DNA of 64,000 nucleotides, from contig NZ_CP021850.1 in NCBI RefSeq assembly GCF_002896855.1, positions 2,009,665-2,073,664 on the forward strand, given 5' to 3'. Each line of letters begins with the position of its first letter. Position 1 is the stretch's first letter. Shown here one piece after another: positions 28,351 through 34,897 of the stretch. Made by a program: the position numbers and the translations under genes. This stretch comes from Clostridium thermosuccinogenes. GTDB lineage: Bacteria; Bacillota; Clostridia; Acetivibrionales; DSM-5807. The notes under the pieces were generated by a model. That model saw nothing but the letters and a program-made list of their open reading frames with translations. It did not search any database and was not told the DNA's origin.

Positions 28351-30606
28351 TCAATGGGCCGAAACAGCAACATCTTTTTCAAAGGTGCTCTTTATAATAA
28401 ATTGGGAACCGTCCCACACAAAATGCTGCTCTATGTACTTACCTTTTATGTTGTCGTAATAAGTATTTATAAACCCGCTTTTTGCAAATTTCTCAAACTC
28501 TGTCGTATATCTGCTTTTTCCTCCGCTGCTGAAAATTTCACCGGTTTTTACAGGCAGCAGCTCAATTCCGTCATCTTTAATGGTAAACAGCCTGTACACG
28601 TTGCCATTGCTTGAGGCATACTGACCCAGGGCAAAATCAAGATTTCCGTCATTATTATAATCATCAAACTGCAAAAGAAAGCTGCTGTTGAATACCAAGT
28701 CCTGGCCGCCAAAGGCTTCATTCAAGTCCAACTCCGATATTGTCTTTCCGGCTTCGTCAATGAGGGAAACGACGAATTTCCCCTGCCAGTTCCAGCCTTG
28801 AAATGGCCCGGCTTCTGTTTCCTCATACTGCTTGCCGTCCACCATCCTTACCACAATCTTTTCATCTTTTGAATCCTTATCATAATCCAAGGTATTTTCC
28901 GACACAATCCCATCCATATCCCTGAGGCTCTTTTTCAGTTCCATACCATAACGGGTATACCTATACTCAACCCTTTTATGATCAGTCATATCACCGGTCC
29001 TATAATAAGCTGAAAAACTTCCGTCTTCTTTATTAAAGAGCACGAAAGATGCATTTAACGCCTGATCAACATTTGCGGACATTAGCGTGTTTCCGTCCCA
29101 TTCAAATATACAGGCTGTGGTGATTGTACCGGGAAGCTGTGTAATGATTTCTTTCACACCATCACCATCAATATCCATTTCCGCTGTAATGCCATCCACT
29201 GAGAGAAATGGCTTTGGAATGCCCTGCTCTATAATGAAGTATTCTGTCTTGGTTTCATAGCCGCTAAATGCCCCTTGAAACTTAACCATTGTTTTGTCAA
29301 AGAGGTCCAATGCCTCTGTGCAAACAAGGTCATCAGCAATGCTGTTTTTATCTGCTATGGCTCCCAGGTCATAATACTCTTTGCCTGCAAAACCCATATG
29401 AAGGTATTCATTATCGTCGGCCTTTTCATAAATGTACGCGCTTCCACCATCAACATACACACTATCCACCATATCGCCTATATGCCCTTTAATTTCCGTA
29501 GAAATTTTTTGCTCGTAGCCATCTTTGCCAAACTTTAAAGGTATGGCAGTAAGGAAGCTGAATTCAGGCTTTAGCATATCATTTAATGTTAATAAGGGAA
29601 TGTCAAATTCAGGAATGCCGAAAACATAAGGAAAGTATTCATATGCCTGGAAGTAAACCACAACGGCATTGTTCGATAAATAGAAATCCTGATCGGCTTT
29701 TATAGCATCAAAGGGATTCAGCAGTGCATAGGTCATTCCCTTCTCTTCCATCTGCTTTTTCACTTCATCGCTGATATAGGATACATAATCAATGCCATCC
29801 TTAAATAAATCCTTTAAATCGCATTCCTCTCCTGTGTTCAGATCAAAGGTATAAGAGCTTTGAAGGGTATTGCCATGAGCGCCTCCGCTGTACAGGTAGG
29901 CGGAAAACACGATGCTCAACATGCCGTTCTGGTTGTATTTGACCTGGTAATTGAAATAGGTTTCAACCTTAATACCCCTTGCGATTTCATCCTGGCCTAT
30001 GTATTTTGCAAATTCATATCCTTCTTTCTTTGCCTCTGCTGCAAGTTTTGAAAATAAGGAGTTTAACTTATGCTGCACTTCGGTGTTATCCAATCCTTTA
30101 ATCTCCGGATATTGAATAGTAAGCTTCAAGGTTTGAGTTTCTTTTACTTCCTTCTTTGTATTGATTACAATAGGATTTTCCTTGACGCTGTGTATCCTTA
30201 CATCGTTTTTAGCCTTATCCCATATTATTTTCAATCCCATATTATCGCTAAAAAAGTCCTGCCTCATGTAAGTCCTGCCGCCCACATGGGTGTATCCTCC
30301 CTGGATATAAGACTCATGGTCATCCACGGCAATTATATAATCCGAAAGGCGGATATTGATATTCCTTTCGGGCATGCGAATGATAATTTCTTGATTTTTT
30401 CCGGACCACAAGACCTCAAACCCCAGCTTTTCGGAAATAGCCCGCAGGGGCAAGAACAATTCCCCATCGATAACCTTTGCAGGCATTTCAATTGTTTCGC
30501 CGTTTACCGCAATCCTCAAGACATCCACATCGTCTGCCAAGACGACTGTACTTGCAGCCATACAGATTGTAAGAGCCAATAAAAAAACCAGTAATCTTTT
30601 ACCCAT
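28351..30606 (-). CDS. Secreted copper-amine-oxidase-N / DUF3298-like protein
   Basis: Exported protein of about 751 aa, function unknown. A signal peptide (KRLLVFLLALTICMAASTVVLA) is followed by a copper-amine-oxidase N-terminal-like domain (about 30-145: VNGETIEMPAKVIDGELFLPLR). Then comes a region like the DUF4163/DUF3298 pair found in PdaC and RsiV proteins (about 155-345, SIVFSAYLYSGGAHG). The C-terminal half contains VCBS/FG-GAP-like calcium-loop stretches, DIDGDGVKEI and DDYNNDGNLDF. ATG 30606 is favoured over GTG 30615 since AAGGTG is 8 bases upstream of it. It stands alone on the minus strand. Confidence 0.75.
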   Translation of the reverse strand: MGKRLLVFLLALTICMAASTVVLADDVDVLRIAVNGETIEMPAKVIDGELFLPLRAISEKLGFEVLWSGKNQEIIIRMPERNINIRLSDYIIAVDDHESYIQGGYTHVGGRTYMRQDFFSDNMGLKIIWDKAKNDVRIHSVKENPIVINTKKEVKETQTLKLTIQYPEIKGLDNTEVQHKLNSLFSKLAAEAKKEGYEFAKYIGQDEIARGIKVETYFNYQVKYNQNGMLSIVFSAYLYSGGAHGNTLQSSYTFDLNTGEECDLKDLFKDGIDYVSYISDEVKKQMEEKGMTYALLNPFDAIKADQDFYLSNNAVVVYFQAYEYFPYVFGIPEFDIPLLTLNDMLKPEFSFLTAIPLKFGKDGYEQKISTEIKGHIGDMVDSVYVDGGSAYIYEKADDNEYLHMGFAGKEYYDLGAIADKNSIADDLVCTEALDLFDKTMVKFQGAFSGYETKTEYFIIEQGIPKPFLSVDGITAEMDIDGDGVKEIITQLPGTITTACIFEWDGNTLMSANVDQALNASFVLFNKEDGSFSAYYRTGDMTDHKRVEYRYTRYGMELKKSLRDMDGIVSENTLDYDKDSKDEKIVVRMVDGKQYEETEAGPFQGWNWQGKFVVSLIDEAGKTISELDLNEAFGGQDLVFNSSFLLQFDDYNNDGNLDFALGQYASSNGNVYRLFTIKDDGIELLPVKTGEIFSSGGKSRYTTEFEKFAKSGFINTYYDNIKGKYIEQHFVWDGSQFIIKSTFEKDVAVSAH

Positions 30607-30809
30607 TGTTACCACACCTTTTTAAGACATATTTTTACGCATAATAATTTTAGGCGTATTTAAAGAAGAAAAAGTTCCCTTTTTGAAAATGCAATTTCCT
30701 GATGAACCAGCTAAGAAATTTCAAAGGCAGTTCCATCTTCGAGTTCATATTCACCAAATCGGAATTTGCTTTCAACATGATGGCATCTTTTTTAGATATA
30801 CTCACAAAT

Positions 30810-31329
30810 CTAAAGCCAGTCAATGCCGTTTCTTTGCAAGGCATCCAGAGCAAAACTGCTGTGCTGGGGCTTCACCCTGCAAACCTTGTAATTTGGATAA
30901 AGCAGTTTGTCGTCCCCTTCTTCCACTCCCACAGCCAGTGAGATTAGCTTTGAACCCTGCTCCAGCAATTTATTCAAAATATCGCACTGATCCGCCAGAA
31001 CGTGAATATGGGTCACCCACAGGCCTCTAACTCCCAGCAACTTTAGATAACAGATCAATTCCAGTGACATTGTCAATGAGTCCACTGAAGTACAGGACGT
31101 AAAAGGCTCATTGAATAGTACCAGTGTGTCGGAATTGATTCTATTAATCAATTCGGATAACTCCTTGAGCTCCCTTGACAATCTTCCATTATAGACTGGA
31201 ATAGAAATCATCAGAATAAAGATGCTGAAAGATACTGTCTATTTGCAAATCCTTATATGCACTATACAACCATGATGGTTGGGCATTCATGTCTGTGTCT
31301 GTTTCATAAAATAAAATATCTATACCCAT
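30810..31329 (-). pseudogene. Decayed MutS-like ATPase gene (internal deletion)
   Basis: Remains of a MutS-family protein. The 3' part (31211-30810) encodes a MutS ATPase C-terminus: ELSELINRINSDTLVLFNEPF (Walker-B-like), an LLGVRGLWVTHIHVLADQ segment and a RVKPQHSSFALDALQRNG end. The Walker A region and everything before it are missing. Just upstream, in another frame, ATG 31329 begins about 43 codons (MGIDILFYETDTDMN...) ending in a stop that overlaps the start of the 3' part. An out-of-frame deletion joining the two ends of one gene explains both. A free-standing 133-aa protein from 31211 is possible but would lack the nucleotide site. Confidence 0.65.
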
Positions 31330-31646
31330 GATCAACACCAAATCTAATAAAATAAATTAACGGCTTTGGCAATCTATGTAATTTATGTTCAATTATATAA
31401 CACTTTACTAATATGTCAATAATTTAAGGGATATGTCTTTAGGCTAGTGATTGAATTAACTTCCCTTTTTATTTTCACTTTTTAATGTTTTCTTTCTGGA
31501 ATAATAAACAGCTTTCTATGATTTTGTCATAGAAAGTTGTATTCAAATCGGAGTTCATTGAACTGATAGCTGGTAAAGCCAGGCTAAACCCAGGTATTGA
31601 ATGATAGTACTGAACTTGGCAGAACCTTATTTATCAGAACATCATG
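31330..31646. other. Intergenic region with a long hairpin
   Basis: About 317 bases, A+T-rich, no gene seen. The one clear structure is CTTTCTATGA-TTTTG-TCATAGAAAG at 31512-31536, extendable to about 14 pairs by a G-T wobble and ACA/TGT. Neither side has a strong U-tract; on the minus strand TGTTTATTATT follows, so it could be a weak terminator for the Cys-rich gene. Confidence 0.5.
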
Positions 31647-31862
31647 TCATTCTTTCTCTTTTTCATTATTATTGAAATTTTCTATCATTTCTTTTTCTTC
31701 TTGAATGTCCATGAACTCTTCCAAATAAACAGTTCTATATTCATCTATATCATCCAGGCATTTGCAACAGTTGTCGCACCTTTTCTCCGGGTCCAGGTCG
31801 CATATGTCGCATTCGCCACAATCAACGCATTCCCGGTCATACAACAAACATTCCTTGTTCAT
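31647..31862 (-). CDS. Cys-rich small protein
   Basis: Unrecognised 71-aa cytoplasmic protein. Nine cysteines crowd the first 40 residues (CLLYDRECVDCGECDICD, then RCDNCCKC), a pattern of closely spaced Cys pairs that suggests metal or Fe-S binding. The C-terminal half is an acidic helix (EEFMDIQEEKEMIENF). The start at 31862 has AAAGGAG nine bases upstream; an upstream in-frame extension has no ribosome site and would add hydrophobic residues. It lies 110 bp downstream of the yneA-like gene on the same strand, so it may belong to the SOS transcript. Confidence 0.65.
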   Translation of the reverse strand: MNKECLLYDRECVDCGECDICDLDPEKRCDNCCKCLDDIDEYRTVYLEEFMDIQEEKEMIENFNNNEKEKE

Positions 31863-31972
31863 ACTGATATACTCCTTTTTATTGCCATTATTAAGATAAA
31901 TTATAACCGGTGGGAATGCATTAGTAAACATGGTAATTCAAAAAGTATGCAGCTGATTAAGCTTTCGTACTG

Positions 31973-32260
31973 CTAACTTCCGACAGGTATCAAAAGCTTG
32001 GAGCCTGCATATATGTTGCTGCCGGATAGATTGTTTATTTCTATTATTTTATGAATGTACTCTCTCAAATCTCCGCCTGTGCTGTATTTTTCGGCAATAT
32101 TCCACAGGTTGTCCCCATGAAAAACGGTTATTTCCATATATGTAGGTTCCTTATATCCCTGTACGCTTGCGGCAAACAAGGTTGTAAGCATTATGAAGGT
32201 TATGAAGGAAATGAATAATATGAATCTCTTCTTGTTCTTCAATACATACCTTTTTCTCAT
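31973..32260 (-). CDS. yneA: LysM-domain membrane protein, YneA-like SOS division inhibitor
   Basis: 95-aa protein with a basic start, one membrane segment (about 12-32, FILFISFITFIMLTTLFAA) and one LysM domain (about 42-94, ITVFHGDNLWNIAEKYS...GSKLLIPVG). This is the architecture of Bacillus YneA, which halts division during the SOS response. GGAGG stands 7 bases before the ATG at 32260. It is transcribed divergently from lexA from a consensus promoter whose spacer is a LexA box, matching the lexA-yneA arrangement in Firmicutes. Assignment by architecture and context; sequence identity to YneA is low. Confidence 0.8.
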   Translation of the reverse strand: MRKRYVLKNKKRFILFISFITFIMLTTLFAASVQGYKEPTYMEITVFHGDNLWNIAEKYSTGGDLREYIHKIIEINNLSGSNIYAGSKLLIPVGS

Positions 32261-32278
32261 AAAACCGCCTCCACAACA

Positions 32279-32290
32279 GAACATTTGTTC
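32279..32290. promoter_or_regulatory. LexA box 1
   Basis: Perfect palindrome GAACATTTGTTC, between the yneA-like transcription start and its ribosome site. Confidence 0.85.
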
Positions 32291-32303
32291 CTTTGTTAAC
32301 TGA

Positions 32304-32332
32304 ATTATATACGAACATTAGTTCTTTGTCAA
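32304..32332 (-). promoter_or_regulatory. Promoter of the yneA-like gene with LexA box 2 in its spacer
   Basis: Minus-strand TTGACA (32327-32332), 17-base spacer, TATAAT (32304-32309): a full consensus promoter. The spacer contains CGAACATTAGTTC (32312-32324), so LexA binding would directly exclude polymerase. Confidence 0.88.
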
Positions 32333-32350
32333 TAATTTGTGAAAAAAATT

Positions 32351-32363
32351 CGAACATTAGTTT
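32351..32363. promoter_or_regulatory. LexA box 3 at the lexA promoter
   Basis: CGAACATTAGTTT, one mismatch to the symmetric box, overlapping the -35 region of lexA. It gives the expected LexA autorepression. Confidence 0.8.
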
Positions 32364-32389
32364 GATTTTTGTAAAAAATATGTTATAAT
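32362..32389 (+). promoter_or_regulatory. lexA promoter
   Basis: TTGATT (32362-32367), 16-base spacer, TGT-TATAAT (32384-32389) with an extended -10. The leader to the lexA start codon would be about 140 nt. Confidence 0.75.
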
Positions 32390-32534
32390 AAGGTAGAAAG
32401 AATGCCGAACCTGTAATTAAGCCAGGTGGTATGGCCTGCATCATTATCCGTGGGTCTGGTTACATATTGATTTACTATAAATTTTCTGGCTTATGAAAGG
32501 TTGCTATCAAATAATTCGAACTGAGGTGCAAACC

Positions 32535-33188
32535 ATGCAAAAAGATAATAAGAGTCCGCTTAATGAAAAGCAGCGGAAAATACTTGAATTTCTTAGACAG
32601 CAAATAGATGAAAAAGGGTATCCTCCTTCAGTAAGGGAAATATGCAGCGCTATGGGTTATAAATCGACCTCTACTGTACATGGTTATATCGAGCAGCTGC
32701 AAAAAAACGGTTATCTTCAGAAAGATCCTACAAAGCCCAGAGCGTTGAAGATTATATCCAATAACAAGGAAACGGAAGTTAGAAAAGAAGGCGAGTATTA
32801 TTCCAAAAAAGAGCTGGTGGATGTGCCTATAGTCGGCAAGGTTACAGCAGGACAGCCCATTCTCGCTGTTGAGAATATAGAAGACACCTTTCCAATCCCG
32901 GTGGATTTCGTACAGAATTCTACGGCATTTATGCTGAGGGTTCAGGGAGATAGTATGGTGGAAGCAGGCATATTAGACAAGGATTATGTGCTTGTTAAGC
33001 AGCAGTCAGTGGCATCCAACGGCGATATTGTTGTTGCTTTGATTGGAGATGAGGCGACGGTTAAAACCTTCTACAAAGAAAAGGATTATATCAGGCTTCA
33101 GCCGCAGAACAAATATTACGACCCCATTATCGTCAAAGAGGGCGTGTCAATTCTCGGGAAAGTGATTGGTGTTTTCAGAAAGCTGTGA
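32535..33188 (+). CDS. lexA: SOS repressor LexA
   Basis: Represses DNA-damage genes and self-cleaves when stimulated by RecA. 217 aa from ATG 32535, which has GAGGTG six bases upstream; an ATG at 32493 is in frame but unsupported. The winged helix (about 9-72) contains [24 protein letters not shown] in parts. The cleavage bond is A105-G106 in VTAGQPIL; the catalytic dyad is S140 (GDSMVEAG) and K177 (EATVKTF). Three boxes in the divergent promoter region are its expected targets. Confidence 0.98.
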   Translation: MQKDNKSPLNEKQRKILEFLRQQIDEKGYPPSVREICSAMGYKSTSTVHGYIEQLQKNGYLQKDPTKPRALKIISNNKETEVRKEGEYYSKKELVDVPIVGKVTAGQPILAVENIEDTFPIPVDFVQNSTAFMLRVQGDSMVEAGILDKDYVLVKQQSVASNGDIVVALIGDEATVKTFYKEKDYIRLQPQNKYYDPIIVKEGVSILGKVIGVFRKL

Positions 33189-33574
33189 TTCAATAAGCTT
33201 TATAGCTTATTTCTGATACGATATTGCGATATTATGCGGATTAAAGTACAGACTTAAGGCAAGGGACGGAATTGCAGTGCTTTAATCCAAGGCTTCTTGT
33301 GTAAATGTAAAGATTTAAATGACATATAGAGATTTTAAGAATAAACTAAAGAGAGTATCAAGCAGATTAATGGATTGGATAACACCGAAGTGCAGCATAA
33401 GCTCAATTTCTTATTTTCAAAGCTTACAGCAGATGCATGGAAAACTATATAGCAGAACAATCAATGACAGCATAATAAAATAGGGCCTAATAATATGGAC
33501 CCTATTTTATCATGCACAGGTAAAACTTCTGAAATGGATATATCAATTATATTGCCCATAAAAATAAATATATT
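33189..33574. other. Intergenic region between lexA and hfq
   Basis: 386 bases between converging genes, no gene recognised. Directly after lexA is a short hairpin AATAAGC-TTTATA-GCTTATT (33192-33211). A distant dyad GGATTAAAG (33238-33246) / CTTTAATCC (33280-33288) encloses 33 bases. The terminator at 33475 closes the region. Confidence 0.5.
33475..33510. terminator. Bidirectional terminator between lexA and hfq
   Basis: Stem ATAAAATAGGG-CC, loop TAATAATAT, GG, one bulged A, CCCTATTTTAT. The arms themselves end in U-rich sequence on both strands. Confidence 0.75.
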
Positions 33575-33814
33575 TTATTCTTTGTTATCGTTGAAAATCA
33601 AATTTACCATTTTCATCGGGCTTACAGTTGATATGGCATGTTTATAAACAAGCTGCTGCTTTCCTTCGCTATCCAAAACTACAGTAAAGTTGTCAAATCC
33701 TTTTACCATGCCTTTCAATTGAAAGCCGTTGGTAAGATAGATTGTAACGGGAATATGATCCTTTCTTACCTGATTCAGGAAAACATCTTGCAAATTAATA
33801 CTATTCTTAACCAC
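33575..33814 (-). CDS. hfq: RNA chaperone Hfq
   Basis: Sm-fold hexameric RNA-binding protein, 79 aa. The Sm1 region ([21 protein letters not shown]) and Sm2 YKHAIST motif are intact. The correct start is GTG at 33814, six bases after GAGGAGG and giving the usual N-terminus; the longer frame starting at 33859 has no ribosome site. It is last in the miaB-ylbF-mutS-mutL-miaA-hfq block, the classical miaA-hfq neighbour pair. Confidence 0.97.
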   Translation of the reverse strand: MVKNSINLQDVFLNQVRKDHIPVTIYLTNGFQLKGMVKGFDNFTVVLDSEGKQQLVYKHAISTVSPMKMVNLIFNDNKE

Positions 33815-33912
33815 AATAATCCTCCTCTGTTTTCTGCGCTTGCATAAATATTGACACATTGTATATTAAATATATAATGAGCAATGTTTTGGTTCATCAT
33901 TTTAATATTATT

Positions 33913-34854
33913 CTATAGGAAAATTCCAAATGTTGCAAGATAATCTTTGACATTTTCCAATAATTCTAAATGTCCGTCCAGCTTGTCGACGTCAATCCAA
34001 TGGACATCAGGTATTTTTTTGAACCATGTCATCTGCCTTTTGGCATAATGTCGGGTATCCCTTTTAATAATATAAATTGCTTCGTCCAGTGAAATCTCTC
34101 CTCTTAGGTAGGAGAGGATTTCTTTGTATCCAATACCTTGCATCGCCACGGCGTTTTTGTCGTATCCCAGTTCTACCAATCTTTTGACTTCATCCACCAG
34201 GCCCTTTTCCATCATCAGGTCGACCCTCTTATTGATCCTGTCGTAAAGAATTTCCCTTTCCATTCTCAATCCAATCAGTATATATTCATATTTTACAGCC
34301 TGGGTTCTGGATAACTCCTGATGATAAGATATGGGCTTTTTGGTTTGTTCGTAAACTTCTATGGCTCTGATAACCCTCTTTACATTATTTTCGTGGATTT
34401 TTTCCGCTGCCTTCGGATCGATTTTCTTTAGTATATCATGAAGGTAACGATTGCCTTTTTCTTCGGCTTCCTTCCATAGCCTTTCCCTCAACTCCTGATT
34501 GCTTTCCGTTTCCGAAAAATTTATGTTATATATCAAGGAGTTGATGTAAAGCCCTGTGCCTCCTGCTATAATGGGAATTTTTCCCCTTTTTAATATTTCC
34601 TCAATATATTTTTCTGCCAGATCTTTAAATTTCACAACATTGAATTCTTCATCAGGATATATTTCATCAATGAGATAATGCTTTATACCCTGCCTTTCTT
34701 CCATATCCGGCTTAGCTGTTCCGATATCCATGTATCTGTATACCTGCATTGAATCTGCAGATATGATTTCAGTATCCAGCTTTTTAGCCAGATCAATTGA
34801 CAAATTTGTCTTACCGGAAGCGGTAGGTCCCAAAATGACTATCACCTTATCCAT
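33913..34854 (-). CDS. miaA: tRNA dimethylallyltransferase MiaA
   Basis: Adds the dimethylallyl group to A37 of tRNAs reading UNN codons; its product is the substrate of MiaB, encoded in the same block. 313 aa. P-loop GPTASGKT lies at the N-terminus, followed by ISADSMQVYRYMDIGTAKP and AGGTGLYINSLIY. ATG 34854 is preceded by GTGGGG; a GTG at 34866 is possible. It lies 43 bp after mutL. Confidence 0.97.
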   Translation of the reverse strand: MDKVIVILGPTASGKTNLSIDLAKKLDTEIISADSMQVYRYMDIGTAKPDMEERQGIKHYLIDEIYPDEEFNVVKFKDLAEKYIEEILKRGKIPIIAGGTGLYINSLIYNINFSETESNQELRERLWKEAEEKGNRYLHDILKKIDPKAAEKIHENNVKRVIRAIEVYEQTKKPISYHQELSRTQAVKYEYILIGLRMEREILYDRINKRVDLMMEKGLVDEVKRLVELGYDKNAVAMQGIGYKEILSYLRGEISLDEAIYIIKRDTRHYAKRQMTWFKKIPDVHWIDVDKLDGHLELLENVKDYLATFGIFL

Positions 34855-34897
34855 AATCCACCCCACAGTTGCTTCTTTAACTATATCCGTTCTTCAT

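Noticed and set aside
30683-31030. 115-codon plus-strand frame opposite the MutS-like remnant
   Set aside because: No ribosome site; the opposite strand carries recognisable MutS ATPase sequence.
33238-33288. Riboswitch-like element after lexA
   Set aside because: A single 9-bp dyad around 33 unstructured bases, in a region between converging genes where a leader is not expected.
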